From: Folioceros fuciformis | Taxonomy: Eukaryota; Anthocerotophyta; Anthocerotopsida; Anthocerotales | Direction: 5' to 3' | Length of the DNA: 64,000 nt | Assembly: GCA_049999805.1 (NCBI GenBank) | Contig: JBNGIO010006112.1 | Coordinates: 107,015-171,014 of the forward strand | Part shown: positions 33,335 through 45,500 of the stretch, piece by piece | Numbering within the stretch: the stretch's first letter is position 1 | How the letters are laid out: each line of letters begins with the position of its first letter | The notes under the pieces: model-generated | Seen by the model: only the letters and a program-made list of their open reading frames with translations | Told to the model about the DNA's origin: nothing | The model's database searches: none | Position numbers and translations under genes: made by a program

Positions 33335-36130
33335 ATGGGCCGCGTCAAGCTGGAGATCAAGAAGATCGAGAACCCGACCAACCGCCAGGTGACCTACTCC
33401 AAGCGCCGCAACGGCCTCATCAAGAAGGCCCACGAGCTCTCGGTTCTGTGCGGCATAGACATCGGCCTCATTGTCTTCTCTCCGTCGGGGAAGCTCACGC
33501 AATTTTCCAACGTCCGGTGCGGGAGGATCTGCGATGCCCAGCTTTTTTCCCTTCCGATCCGCCTTCTCACGCTGTCAATTCGTCTCACGGACGCTGCGCT
33601 GCTGCTGCTTTGTCTGTGAGCTGCAGGATCGAGGATATCATAAACCGGTATGCGGATTGCCCGGAGCACGAGCGGTCCAAGAGGTCCGTCCTTGGTTTGC
33701 CGTTCCGCGCTGTTTGGATGTGTGAGCTGAGCAAGGCTCCGGTAGGAAGGGATCTGTGTGCTTTGCTGCGCGTTTCGTTTGCGGTTGCGCGCTAGTCTGA
33801 TCTGGCTTCTGTGTGCATGTCGCACGGCACGGGTCTTCTGGTGAATGCAGGAAGATTGAGAATATTGAGGTAGGGAGCGGTCTCGTCCTGGCTTGCCGAG
33901 GAAGCGCCTGAAGCTATGGCTTTTGTTGTTGTGTGGTCTTTCTCTTGCCAGCGCGTCGCACTGACTGCCTGTGCTTTGTCCTGTTCTCCGGCAGTATCTC
34001 AACCGGGCCGTGAAGAAGCTGAATGCTGAGCGGAACGACGGCGGACCCCAGTCCAGGTTTGGCACTGTTCTTGGTTTCTGTGGCTGTTGCTGCGGAACGA
34101 GACGATAGTGGTCTGACAGGGGCGTTGTCTTCTGTCGCATGTCGGCTGCTTCTGTTTGTGCCAATCAGAAACCTTGACACAGCAGGGGTAAGTGGAGGCT
34201 CTGCTGCTGTTGCCTGTGTGGAGTCATCGTTTTCTCTCGCTCCGCTCCGTGTTATGGCTGAGAGTGAAACGCTCATACTTTACCTGTGTCGTCTGCCCTT
34301 GCAGCTGCTAGATGAAATCAAACGGTTGACGCAGGAGAAAGAGATAGCCCAGCAGAAGGCGAGGTCAGTGGTCTCTAGAGCCTTTGTCAGCAACCGAGCT
34401 GCCTTAGAGTGAGCGGAGCTCGGCCCGCCGGGATTTGGCTTTTGGAGCGACCGCTGCTTCCAGCAGGGGATGATTCATTGTAGCCAATTGTTCTGTCTGC
34501 CCTCGGGGTGCAGGTTATTCGATGAAAACGAACTCCGCCAGTGCACCTCGCTGGCTCAGCTTCTGCGTTTGGAGGAAGACATAACGGAAGCTCTGCGGAA
34601 AGTTCGAGCTCGAAAGGTGTGCTGATGGCGATGGATTTGCAGGGGTTTTCGTTTCAGAACCGTATTGCCCAAGGCCGTCGTAGTGTGGGAGGATTTCTTA
34701 ATACCATCTAGTGATGGGTGCACTCCGTATGTCATGCCGTCTAACAACCAGTTGCTCCTTTGGCGCAGATTGAAGTGTTGAACAACAACCTCGTGGGGCT
34801 CAGGAACCAGGTATGCCACGATCTGCCCACTATGCACGGTTGCAGATTTTTGATTTTCTTCATGTTCTGACAGTCGAAACCCGTCCAAATGCAGCAGGAG
34901 ACCGACGCAAACAATCCCCTCTCAAGCCTACAGCAGGTGGTTACCTCTTTGCATGCATCATTTGCTTCGACAAGTTGACTGGTGTCCACGTGATGTGGTG
35001 CCCGAGGTGCGGTGCACAACGCTCATGCACCGACTCCCTTTTCACTTCTGCAGATCTATGCAAACCTGCAAAACCGTGTCGGTGGAGCACCACCAGGAAT
35101 GCCAGGGTACTTGCCATGGGGGATGGATGTCAGGGATACACAGAGCAGTCAGCTCCAGGATTTCATGGAGCATTCGTCATCCTCTGTCATGCAGCAGAAT
35201 GCGTCTCAAATAAGGTACAATCTGAGGAAAAGAAGATTTGCTTTTCTTCCATGGACCTTTCGGTCGTTAGGTTGGTTTTTAATTCACTGCCTCCACTTTC
35301 TGAAATCAATGACTAGGGATTCTGGTGGCAGCACTGAATGTCAACCCAGTACCTACTACATGGCGGGCTCGCAAGGAGAGGGAAGTGAGCAGATGCCTTC
35401 CCATAGTTGCCAGGCCGATAGCATGCGATCTATGGTGCCCACGGCTCTGAGAGGTGGCTTGCACGGCTTGAACATGGAGACCATTGACAACGCGTACATT
35501 GAGGAAATAAAGAAAGAGAAGGTGGACATGGGCATGGTGCAGCATGGCTACAGTGGAGGAGTTTCGAGTGGACGCTCTCAAGACATGACAGCAGGCTTCG
35601 GGCTTTCTACTTGGCCTCCACAGCCTTATCATGCCAATCAAACAGCAAATTTGGCAACTCCGATGTATTCAAGCCAGGTTGGTCGACTACAACTGCCTGC
35701 CTGTCCTTCTTGCATGATGTCGTCGATTGAGCGAGTGGACAGTTTGTACTGTATTTGGAGTCTGTCATCACCCTTGTCGGGGCTAGTCATTCGCGTTAGT
35801 TTCCCTTTCATTGTCTGGCCGTAGAAGTGATGCGAGAAATGCTGAACCTCGCGGGCTTCGTGAGTGCAGCAACAGCCCTCCTTGGGGACTCCGGAGCCTG
35901 AAGTACCTGAGTTGATGTCCCATCATCAAGCGGAGGCCTCAGTGCATGCAGGGCGTCGCCCGGCTCAACAACAAAATCTGTTGAACAATCCGTTCGACGG
36001 CAACATGTCCAGGTCTCAGATAGGTGCCTTCAATATGCAAAATAATCTACCCATAGAGTCTAACCTGCAGATTCGGCCCAACACCAACGGTCTTTCACTT
36101 TCGCTTCCGAATTTTGAAAGGTTCCAATGA
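33335..36130 (+). CDS. MIKC*-type MADS-box transcription factor
   Basis: Twelve exons join in frame: 33335-33516, 33627-33683, 33851-33869, 33995-34056, 34169-34187, 34305-34363, 34514-34616, 34769-34810, 34895-34936, 35054-35214, 35317-35677 and 35870-36130, giving 455 aa. Exon 1 encodes the MADS domain ([20 protein letters not shown] through [13 protein letters not shown]), which dimerises and binds CArG boxes. The next exon reads [19 protein letters not shown], and a later one [24 protein letters not shown]; both follow the long I/K-like region of MIKC* proteins rather than MIKCc. A Gln/Asn/Ser-rich tail follows. Two micro-exons of 19 nt make the exon 3-5 region the least certain. MIKC* factors of seed-free plants act largely in the gametophyte generation, and in seed plants in pollen; the role here is inferred. 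Confidence 0.88.
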
Positions 36131-36867
36131 CTTGTGTTTTCTCCCATTTTTTTTTTCTTTGTAGGAGTAAGATTGAAGATTCATTGCAGGATTTAGTCAG
36201 GTCGATAGCAAGTTGCTGACATGAACGCAGGTGATTGACATGTAACTGTACAGAAAGGTCACACATAATAACGGACTCAATAGGTGGCTCGAGCTGACTG
36301 TAGTCTAGGTGGTGTAGTGTAGCGTATTGTGCCATTGGTTCTAGCTACTCCACAGTCCAGGGCAGAGGCAGGTTTTTTAATGTCTGGAGCAGTGGTTAAT
36401 AAGGGATGGTCCTCAACTCTAATAACGAGTCGTGTCCGCCAAAGGTGGGCAACTCTCTTTGCCGAACTGTGGTGGCATAGGTGGCAGTCACGCTCCCGGC
36501 TCTGCCCTTGCTGGAGTTTCTAGAATGTTGTGTTTTAGAAGATGAGAGGTTGAGAGCTTCTGTGTTTGCTGCCAGTGGGAATGGGCCGCCCTGCCCCACC
36601 CTCCCACTGGGCGTGCAAGTGTCTTTGTGACAAAGGATTTTGTCAGCAGCTTGCCAACAGGTGTGAACAGGCACTCTTCACTTGCTGCGTTGTTTCCTGA
36701 AAAGTGAAGGTAACTTGAAGGTAACTTTTCAAGCATAATGTGATCGCGAACTCCAAAATTGTGTTGGAGTCGCTTTGTGTTTCTTATCAGAGCTCGGTAT
36801 CGAGTCAAAACAGAATTGGATTTCCACATCAAAGTGTTTTTTTTTGTAGGTCATGTGTGGACTAGGT
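36131..36867. other. 3' flank between convergent MADS and glycosyltransferase genes
   Basis: The two genes converge, so this stretch must hold both 3' UTRs and polyadenylation regions. A T-run follows the MADS stop at about 36150. No additional coding frame is supported; the minus-strand frames here lack domains. Confidence 0.5.
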
Positions 36868-37920
36868 CTATTTGCTGCCACGCCCCTTGGGATACAGAGG
36901 GGACATAGCCGCGTCGGCATGTGTATCTAGGTACCACAGCCCCAGTCGCCGAAACCTCTTGATTTTCTTATCCAAGCCGACTATGTAGTTGTTGTGTAGG
37001 ACCACCTGTTTTCCCTCCTGCTCTTCCCGCCAGGTGTGGTTCCGGAAATAGAGCCCTCCGGTGGGAAATGCAACCTGAGGTAAAACATAAACGTCCACCT
37101 TCCCCTCCGTCTTCATGAGCGCCCAGTTCATGGCCGGCTGATCATTCACCTTCTCCTGCTTGGACCATGGTCGTTGCCGCATCTCCTGCACCCACGCTCG
37201 AAGCAGCAGCTTCGCTCCCGGGGTCGGCCGTAGGAAGAGCAGGCAGCTGCAGATGTAAGGCCGCCCCTTCTTCCCCGGCGGAGGCAGCCCGGAGGAGTGT
37301 CCGGCCGGCTTCACAGCGGCTGTGTCGTCCGCGAACCACACGTCGTGCTCCCCGCGGAAGTAGGGAAAAGGGTCTCCTACCCACACCATGTCCACATCAT
37401 TGTACAGAACCGAGTAGCCCAGCTGCAGAATGCGAAGCAGGTGGCGCGGCCTGCGCGACGTGAGGTTGAAGAAGCCCTGCGAACCAAACTTCTCCGCCGC
37501 GGACGAAACAAGTGCGGGAGAGGACGACAACAGGACGGCATGGCCCGGCCAGCGCGCGGTCACCAGATCCCGCGTCGCGGTGTCCTCTGCCAGCACCAGC
37601 ACGGCGCGGTGCCGCCCCCGCCCTTGCTTCACCACGCTGATCAGCCAGTTGTTGAGGAACGGCACGTAAGGCTCACTTACAGTGCACACCACCACTGTCC
37701 CGTCCACTGCCACTGCCGCCAGCGCCTCTTCCAGCGTCTCCGTCACCGGGGCCAATTGGCCCGCCCCCTCCGACCGCGGCGCTAGCGCATGCAGCAGCGC
37801 CACCGGCAGCGCGATTCCCAGCAGCAGCACCAGGAACAAGACGGAGGGGCGCGGCGGATACTCCTCACTCCGCAACCAAAGCGACAAAGAAGCCGACACC
37901 GTTGTATTGTGGCGCGCCAT
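36868..37920 (-). CDS. GT77-type glycosyltransferase (rhamnogalacturonan xylosyltransferase-like), intronless
   Basis: A single exon encodes 350 aa. A short cytosolic N-terminus is followed by one membrane segment (about residues 26-46, SVLFLVLLLGIALPVALLHAL), as in Golgi type II proteins. The lumenal domain reads VVVCTVSEPYVPFLNNWL and then LGYSVLYNDVDMVWVGDPF, with the DxD metal/nucleotide-sugar motif D175-V-D177. A later block with W..QPAMNWAL and FPTGGLYF is typical of the nucleotide-diphospho-sugar transferase domain of GT77. Plant RGXT/MGP4 members transfer xylose onto fucose of pectic rhamnogalacturonan II; other GT77 members are arabinosyltransferases, so the substrate is uncertain. 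It lies 340 bases downstream of asparagine synthetase on the same strand. Confidence 0.85.
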   Translation of the reverse strand: MARHNTTVSASLSLWLRSEEYPPRPSVLFLVLLLGIALPVALLHALAPRSEGAGQLAPVTETLEEALAAVAVDGTVVVCTVSEPYVPFLNNWLISVVKQGRGRHRAVLVLAEDTATRDLVTARWPGHAVLLSSSPALVSSAAEKFGSQGFFNLTSRRPRHLLRILQLGYSVLYNDVDMVWVGDPFPYFRGEHDVWFADDTAAVKPAGHSSGLPPPGKKGRPYICSCLLFLRPTPGAKLLLRAWVQEMRQRPWSKQEKVNDQPAMNWALMKTEGKVDVYVLPQVAFPTGGLYFRNHTWREEQEGKQVVLHNNYIVGLDKKIKRFRRLGLWYLDTHADAAMSPLYPKGRGSK

Positions 37921-38260
37921 CTCGATCGTGCAGTGCTCCGTCCCTCGCAGTTTCTCTCAAAAATGCAAGCTCAGCAGGGGCGTACGACATTGCCGCTGCT
38001 GGAACGAACCACATACCTGTGTCACATTGCTTGTACAACAACTTGCGACAAACTAGAGCTGCTCCGAGACAGAAGCGCCACCACGCTGGAATTGCACAAT
38101 TCGCAATTGCGATTAATTTACCAGTTTCGCTGACCAAGGAATAGTCTAGGCGCACAAATCCCAGCTCGCACATCAATGGATGCCGTGCTCATACAACAGC
38201 TTCAAGTGGCGGCTCCGACATGAGGCCAAAGAAGGGGCCTAACAGTGGCCGCTGTGCAAA

Positions 38261-41200
38261 CTAGACTGTGACGAGAGGTCGAAGGACGCCATCCGCTGTC
38301 GGGGCAGGAGCAGGGGCAGAAGCAGGAACATTCTTCTTACTCTCCTGATAAGAAGCCAAGTGGACACCGGCGGCGGCTCTTCCAGACGGATCCAGATTCT
38401 TGGCCCACGCTTCGTCCCAGGCTACAGCGGCCGCGGTGCTGCAGGCCACGCTTGGGCCTCCTGGGACGGTGAGCCGCGCGGATTGCTGCACACAATTGGG
38501 AAAGCACGTCAGTCACCGCACGCGTGAAGTCCCACCATTGCTACTCTCCCACGCGAAGCCAGCTGGCCTCGTCTGTGGTAGGGCCAAGATTAGGGCTAGG
38601 GTTCGGGCCTTGCCTGTGGGAACTTCTTCTCGAAGATTGAGCGGTAGTAATATGCTTCCTTGGTTACAGGAGTGTTGTGCGGGTATATGTGCTTAGCGTT
38701 AAGCATCATCTGATCCGTGACCTGGAGAAGGATGGCGTGCATCCGCCTTTTAGTAAGACATTCATGACAGAGCAGCTCGTAACCAGGGACGAGGGATGGA
38801 TAGAGTGTTACATGACTCTCCGCGTGTGCTTTCAGCCCGTCGATCCAACTGTAGCCGACTCCGTCACTGAATTGTTCCTTCTGCCTGTACAGAATGTGCT
38901 GCAGTTCACCACGAAACGTCAACACGGCGGCATCAAAGCTGGTTGACAGACTTCTCAGCAAGTTTCGGAAACGCAACATGCGGTCATGCATGGCTGGTGT
39001 ACCTTGGGAAGATAGGGCTGTTCATCATCATCAAATGCCTTCCTCAGAGCATACTTCTCAATTCTCCCTTCCTTGGGCCGGACCTGGCACAAGCGATTAC
39101 GACTAATCACACATCATGCCGTGGAGCTGGCAGCAGTTTCTGGGACAAGTTTACGTCTGGGTGAACTCACCATTTTCTCGGCAGGGTCCAGATCCATTGC
39201 CAGATGGATGAATTCCTTGTCCAGGAATGGGACGCGAGCCTCCAAACCCCATGCGGAGGTCGATTTGTTGGCTCTTAGACAATCATATAAATGAAGAGCC
39301 TTCACCTGCATTCACAAAACTCGCAACGGGTTGGCAAAGCCTCCATGTTGCTGGCACAAAATGGAAGAGACGTGCATCCAACACATCTACCTTTCGGCAC
39401 GTCTCCTTATGTAGCTCCTCCTTGTTGGGAGCTTTGTGGAAGTAAAGATAGCCTCCAAAGATTTCGTCCGACCCCTCACCCGACAGTACCATCTTCACAC
39501 CCAAGGCTTTTATCTTGCGGGACATCAAGAACATGGGCGTGCTAGCTCTGATTGTTGTGACGTCGTATGTCTCCACGTGATAGATCACATTGGGCAAGGC
39601 ATCCACACCTTCCTGTTAGTCAAAGACGGCCATTAGCAGTGACGGAGACACTGCTGCTTAGCCTAACAGCGAGACTGTGCGAGCCCACCTGCACAGTGAA
39701 ATGGAACTCCTGATGTTGCGTACCGAGATAATCAGCAACTTCTCTCGCAGCTATCAAATCAGGAGAACCCTGGACAGACGAGAAAAATTGTGACGTATAT
39801 AACTAAAGAGGCGGAGTACAGCATAAACAAAACAACGAAACAGGTAACCAACTCCAGCACCTTAAGGCCCACACAGAATGTATGGAGCCGGGAACCCCAC
39901 TGCCTTCCAACCTTTGTGTCGGAAAGGTGGCGAGACGCCACCGCAGCCACCAATGATGAGTCTAGGCCTCCCGAAAGGAGCACACCGAAGGGAACATCCG
40001 TCATCAACCTTTTGATGACAGCCTATCCAAACGAGATGCCTGGGTATGAGATACAGAGGCAGAAGACGGATGATGTACGTGCTGCACAAACTAGCACAAG
40101 CCCAGTTTCCAACTGCTCAACTTTCAGCCACTGACAACGCTTGTCTTGGCCTCACCTTCTCGAAAGCATCACGGAGTGCGACGGGGTTGTAAGGTGTACT
40201 GGGAATGGTCTCAGCAAACCAAGGAGGGTTGTACCACCTTCGCAAGCCGCCTGAAACAAGGCCACCATGCTTTGCTCAGAGACAGCCAACCAGATGCCTG
40301 CAAGCATCCAACCAGGTTCACATTTCATCCAACCTCTGTGCACGAACACTGACCTTGCTTACTGGAGTAGAGATGGCCTGGTGGGAACACCTCAAATCGT
40401 TCACAGGCGTCCGTTAAAGCCTTCATCTCCGAGGCGAACCACACCGACCCTGCCGCGCATTCAGACCCATAAAAACATGTTATTTTGCGATTGACATCTT
40501 GGAGGCACAGGACCAGGTCCAAGGGCGGCAGAATCCATACCGTCAACACCCCAGCCGAGATACAGAGGAGTGATGCCGATGGGGTCACGAGCGGCAATGA
40601 AGCTGTTATCTCGAGTGTCGAGCAGGACGAAGGAGAACATCCCGTCAAGTTTTGAGACCATCTCCTCACCAATCTCCTCATACTACGGTTCCAGAGCACA
40701 ACAAGGTGCAACAGTCAAGACTCGTCATCTCAAAGCTACCTCAACAACAAACAAGGCAAGGCCAGACCGAGAACCGGCACAACCTCCCACAATCTCCAAC
40801 TCCAAAGACGAAGACTGATCACCAGAGGCACCAGATCTCATCACTCACAAGGTGCGCAATAACTTCGCAGTCACTCTCCGTGCGGTACCGGTGCCCAGGC
40901 ATCAACTTCTTCAGCTCTTCGTGATTGTAAATCTCTCCATTCACCTGCTCCGCCCAAAGAAAATTCCCCTCTTCACAACTCGAATCTTACCCGCCACTGC
41001 AACCGAATTCCACGAAAGCGCAAACTCACCGTCACAATTATGGTCTGGCTCTCGTTGTACAGAGGCTGATCGCCAGAGGCAGGATCGATGATGGCGAGCC
41101 GCTCATGCGCTAGGAAGCATTTACCGGAATGGTGCAGGCCGCTCCAATCTGGCCCTCGATGTCGCAACCTGCAACAGTCCCACCACCCGCTTCAACCCAG

Positions 41201-41343
41201 CAGACAATGTACTGCTCTGCTTTGCTCGAAAATGCAACCAGAATTCCAATTCCCATCACCCACCTCCCGGACAGCTCCAGGATGCGAGCTCGCATAGCGA
41301 GCGACGTGTCTAGGCAGCCCAGGGCTGCGAGTATCCCACACAT
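38261..41343 (-). CDS. ASN: Asparagine synthetase (glutamine-hydrolysing)
   Basis: Fourteen exons keep frame (5' to 3'): 41343-41264, 41168-41030, 40944-40849, 40682-40541, 40449-40354, 40250-40156, 40022-39861, 39769-39689, 39612-39391, 39305-39171, 39083-39003, 38898-38812, 38721-38614 and 38485-38261, giving 582 aa, the usual plant length. The enzyme makes asparagine from aspartate, glutamine and ATP. It starts [10 protein letters not shown], with Cys2 as the glutaminase nucleophile after Met removal; RHRGPDWSG and [17 protein letters not shown] belong to the amidotransferase half. SGGLDSS (233-239) and SGEGSDE (341-347) form the ATP-pyrophosphatase site, and [16 protein letters not shown] follows. 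Intron 13 has a GC donor (CAG|GCAAGG). The last exon ends in an unusual Ala/Pro-rich tail ([13 protein letters not shown]). The gene is head to head with PreP. Confidence 0.95.
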
Positions 41344-42508
41344 CCTGACCTCTGCAGAAAAACTACGAGTCAAGCACTCCGCTGCTCTGAGCAGAACGCC
41401 ACACTGCTGGGACTCTCTCAGAAAACAGCGAAGGCGGGAGAGCAGATTGCGTCCTCGTTTTCTGACTAAAACACCCACCGAGCCACATAAAAGGGCAAAG
41501 GCCCGCCTTACCTTGGCCCACAAAGCTCGATCCTTAACGGTGTTGATGACGCTCGGAATTTGTCCCTCGCCGGCGACAGGAATCTGCCTTTGCGCTGCTT
41601 GACGCACCAATCCCTTTTTTGGTGGTATGCAAACCTCACAAACTTACGCACCAATCCCTTTTTTGGTGGCATGCAAACCTCACAAACTTACGCGACCCGT
41701 CATCTTAACTAACCACTTTTTTGTCTTTTTAAAATGTGGCTCTTCCATCTGTTAATTTCTTCCCCGGGGTTCCAACCATCTAGTCCACATCAAGACGCTA
41801 CAACAAGCTCTCTGTGCTTGCATCCCTGGACAGCAGAAACGATTTGTCTGTGCCTCTGTCCTCCTCAATTCCTCGCTTGGCAGATTTGTCGCAATCGTCC
41901 CAACAGATGAGAAGTTCTCGCTGCCTACTTCCTCTTATCCACATAGCTGAATCGCTCTCTCACAATTCCCTCTCCGCCCCAGGTAGTCAAGCCCCGCCTA
42001 ACCTTCCGGATGCAGAATGCAACGGCAGCTGCAGCCGACAATGACCGCATCAGCGCGTGCCTCGTCGTCCCTCCTGCTGTTTCTGACTATGCTGCATTAT
42101 TCCGAACCCTAACCCTATTCAGTCAGTGCACCCTCTACTCAATGCAGAACCCTGAACCCTGACGGTGAGGAGGTGGCATGAGATGTGACAACGTTTTTCC
42201 GGTTGATACACACCGACTTCGTCCGGTTGTTGTGAAACAACAAATTTTTAAAGGGCAACGAAGCTTCGCACTCTGGGCCCGTGGCAGCAAGGAATGTGCT
42301 AGAAGCTGGTCCTGGTCCGCTCGCTTCTCATCTGAACGATTAGGGTTTTGATCTTATAGCCCTAATGCAAATGCAACACGGATCTGACTTGATTGGAGCT
42401 CGGTGACGTTGCGTGCTCGCTGCGAGTGATAGGAGATTTGAGTCCTCGAAATTGGGGCATTTGGAGTCGGTCATCCTGGCAGGAACGCGTGTGGTGAGGG
42501 CTGCATCA
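41344..42508. promoter_or_regulatory. Shared divergent promoter region of asparagine synthetase and PreP
   Basis: The 1165 bases between the two start codons contain both 5' UTRs. Telo-box-like motifs occur as AACCCTAACCC (about 42107-42117) and TTAGGGTTTT (about 42339-42348), the latter about 160 bases before the PreP ATG. Telo-boxes are common near transcription starts of plant housekeeping genes. No convincing TATA box was seen on either side. Confidence 0.45.
41602..41689. repeat. 44-bp tandem duplication in the divergent promoter
   Basis: Two adjacent copies begin ACGCACCAATCCC, run through TTTTTTGGTGG(T/C)ATGC and differ at one base. They sit about 260-345 bases upstream of the asparagine synthetase ATG. 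Confidence 0.95.
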
Positions 42509-45500
42509 ATGCACGCCAAGGCTGCCCTTCGGGGCCCGCTTGCTGTGCAGCCCACTGTGCTGAGTGCCGTCACACGGTCAGGCCCCAGTCGTCCATTTCA
42601 CGTGTTGCTTCCCAGACTGTGCAATGCCCGCTCCGGGCTGCAGTCCGGCAATCCCCGAATCTTGCGGGGCTGGCAATGGACTGGCCGTCTACTGAGCAGG
42701 AGGCCCGTTTTTCTCCCGGCCTTTTCGCGAACTAGGAATGTTAGCACTGTTGAGGCGGCCGTTGCTGCTCCCCCTCCGAGACTAGGTGAGTTTCGTTAAT
42801 TGGGTGAATTGAATGAGTTCTTTAAATTGCAATGCCGTTGCTGGATGGGCAAATTGATCCCTCGGCGTTGCCTGCGCCTTCGGGAATGGCTCCTGTTCAG
42901 TGCGAACAGCCATGGTCCGTTGTTTGAGCTGAATTGGGTGCAAAGTGGTCTTCGTTTTCGACGGAATTGTCTTCCTGTCTCTGGGAAGCGTGCTTGACGA
43001 TTTTGGGGGCTGTGAATCAGAGGCAAACCCCGACACAGTTCGGGCGCTTGGGTTCGAGAAAGTTGAGGACCAATTCATAGAGGAGTACCAGTGCTCAGCT
43101 GTGCTCTATCGGCACAGAAAGACCGGGGCTCAAGTTATGTCTTTGAGCACTGACGACGAGAACAAGGTCTTTGGTATCACCTTTCGGACTCCTCCGTAAG
43201 TATATACGTCCTTACTTCGTGCACGTACCAGACCACAGGAACGTAGTACACAGGATACCAGCTGCCTGGAAGATGTAGTTCAATTGCGCCTGTGTAACTT
43301 TTTGCCCATGATGGTCTTTCTGCTGAGGTTGGTGCGAGCAAAGGGAGATACTTGTTTCTGGTAATATTGGCGTCCAGAGAACTGGGTGACGTAAGTGGGC
43401 TTTGGACTCTGCAGCAAAAATTCCAAGGGAATACCGCACATTTTGGAGCACAGTGTGCTTTGCGGGTCAAGAAAATATCCCGTGAAGGAGCCATTTGTGG
43501 AGCTTCTTAAGGGAAGCCTGCACACTTTCTTGAATGCTTTCACCTACTCGGATCGCACGTGCTACCCTGTGGCGTCCACGAATGTAAAGGTAATGGTTAT
43601 GCAGGCTGCAGGTAAAATGTGCGAGAAAGGCTGCAGACAAACTTGCGAGAAAGGCTGCATATACATTTGCGTCATGCTCCCCTGTTCAGACGTTAACTTT
43701 CCATGTGGTCTCCCCTTGATAATCAGTAAGCTGCTTTTGTTCTGGAACAGGATTTCTACAACCTGGTGGACGTCTATCTAGATGCAGTGTTTTTCCCCCA
43801 GTGTGTGAATGACATCCAGACCTTTCAGCAGGAAGGTTGGCATTATGAACTCAATGATCCTTCGGAGAAAATCACCTACAAGGGTGTTGTTCTCAACGAG
43901 ATGAAAGGAGCATATTCACAGCCTGAAACTATACTCGGTCGTGTTGCTCAAAGGGTATGGAAATATGCTGGACCCCACTGTAATACAAGACAGTACCTCA
44001 GTGTTGGAACCTGAGTCAAGAGCTAATGAGGTAGTCTCCGTGCAGAATTTGTTCCCCAACAACACGTATAAAGTTGACAGTGGAGGGGATCCAGCTGTGA
44101 TCCCAAATCTTACTTTCAAAGAATTCAAGGTGAGTTACGCTGTAAACCATCACCTGAATTTATGGAATTGAATAGGACAGGTCCACACCTTGTGCTTTAT
44201 GTCGCAGAGAAATGCAGACTTCCCTTTTGCTGAAGCGTCGTGGTGGTCAGGATTTTCACCGCAAATTCTATCACCCCACCAATGCACGAATCTGGTTCTA
44301 TGGTGATGATGATCCTGCTGAGCGTCTTCGGATACTAAGTGGTACGGCTTCTGTCTTACTGCATTGCTGGTAGTGGTGAGTGATCCACCTCAAACTGATC
44401 TGGATTCACTTCGCTCCAGGATACCTTGACAGCTTCGAGGCCAGCTCATCGGCAGAGGAGTCAGAAATTAAAATGCAGAAGCTGTTTTCTGAACCAACAA
44501 GGGTGGCTGCAAAGTATGCCGCAAGTTCGGCTGGTGATGTCAATAAGAAGTACATGGTAGTTCTAGGGTGGGTCCTTACGGACACGCAGCTGGACTTGCA
44601 AACAGAGCTGGCTTTAGGATTTCTTGACCATATTCTGCTGAACTCTGCAGCGGCTCCTTTAAGGAAGACGCTTTTGGAAAGTGGTTTGGGCGAGGCACTC
44701 GTTGGGGATGGTCTTGAGGATGATTTGCTACAGCCAACCTTCATGGTTGGTTTGAAAGGTGTTGGGAAGGATGATCTAAAAAAGGTAGAGGACCTGATAA
44801 CTGAGACTTTGAAAAAATTGGCCGATGAAGGCTTCTCTGAGGAGGCAGTGCAAGCATCCATCAACACTGTTGAGTTTCAACTTCGTGAAAACAACACAGG
44901 ATCATTCCCCAGAGGACTCTCTCTCATGCTTCGATCGATGGTAATCAAAGTTTATAGGTGCTTTGAATCTGTTAGTCACAGCATGGGATGGGTTGTCTAC
45001 TACTTTGCTGGCAGTTGATTTTTGGGGATATTGCAGAATGTGTCGATTTGTTTGTGGGATTCGTTGTACGTGTCCTGTTTAGCAGCAAGAGCATGGCTGT
45101 TGCTGTCAACACCGCTTAACCACTGGATTGAACGGTTGCAGACGAAGTGGATATACGGGGGTGATCCGTTTGACCCACTGAAGTTTAAAAAGCCTTTGGA
45201 GGATTTTAAGGCTAGGCTGGCCGCAGGAGGTCCCAAAGCAGTTTTCTCCCCGCTTATTTACAAATATCTGCTGGACAATCCTCATCGAGTAGCTATTGAG
45301 CTTCAGGCATGCTGATTCTTCGAGATGGGTTTGCTGATCTATTATTTGCTTTGCTATGGAAGACCTCAGTGTGTGGCTGTGATCTTCTGCTACCGCGTGC
45401 AACTGTTGAGTCTCTTCTGATGCAGTTGAGGGATGCATCTGTTGCAGCCTGACCCCCAAAAATCCGAGGCTGATGAGGCAGCGGAGCGAGATAGACTTCG

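Noticed and set aside
33038-33502. Long minus-strand and plus-strand frames overlapping MADS exon 1
   Set aside because: Shadow frames of a GC-rich coding exon; the MADS domain fixes the real frame.
40325-40711. Minus-strand frame running through several asparagine synthetase exons and introns
   Set aside because: It reads through intron sequence; the exon chain with conserved protein and proper splice sites explains the region better.
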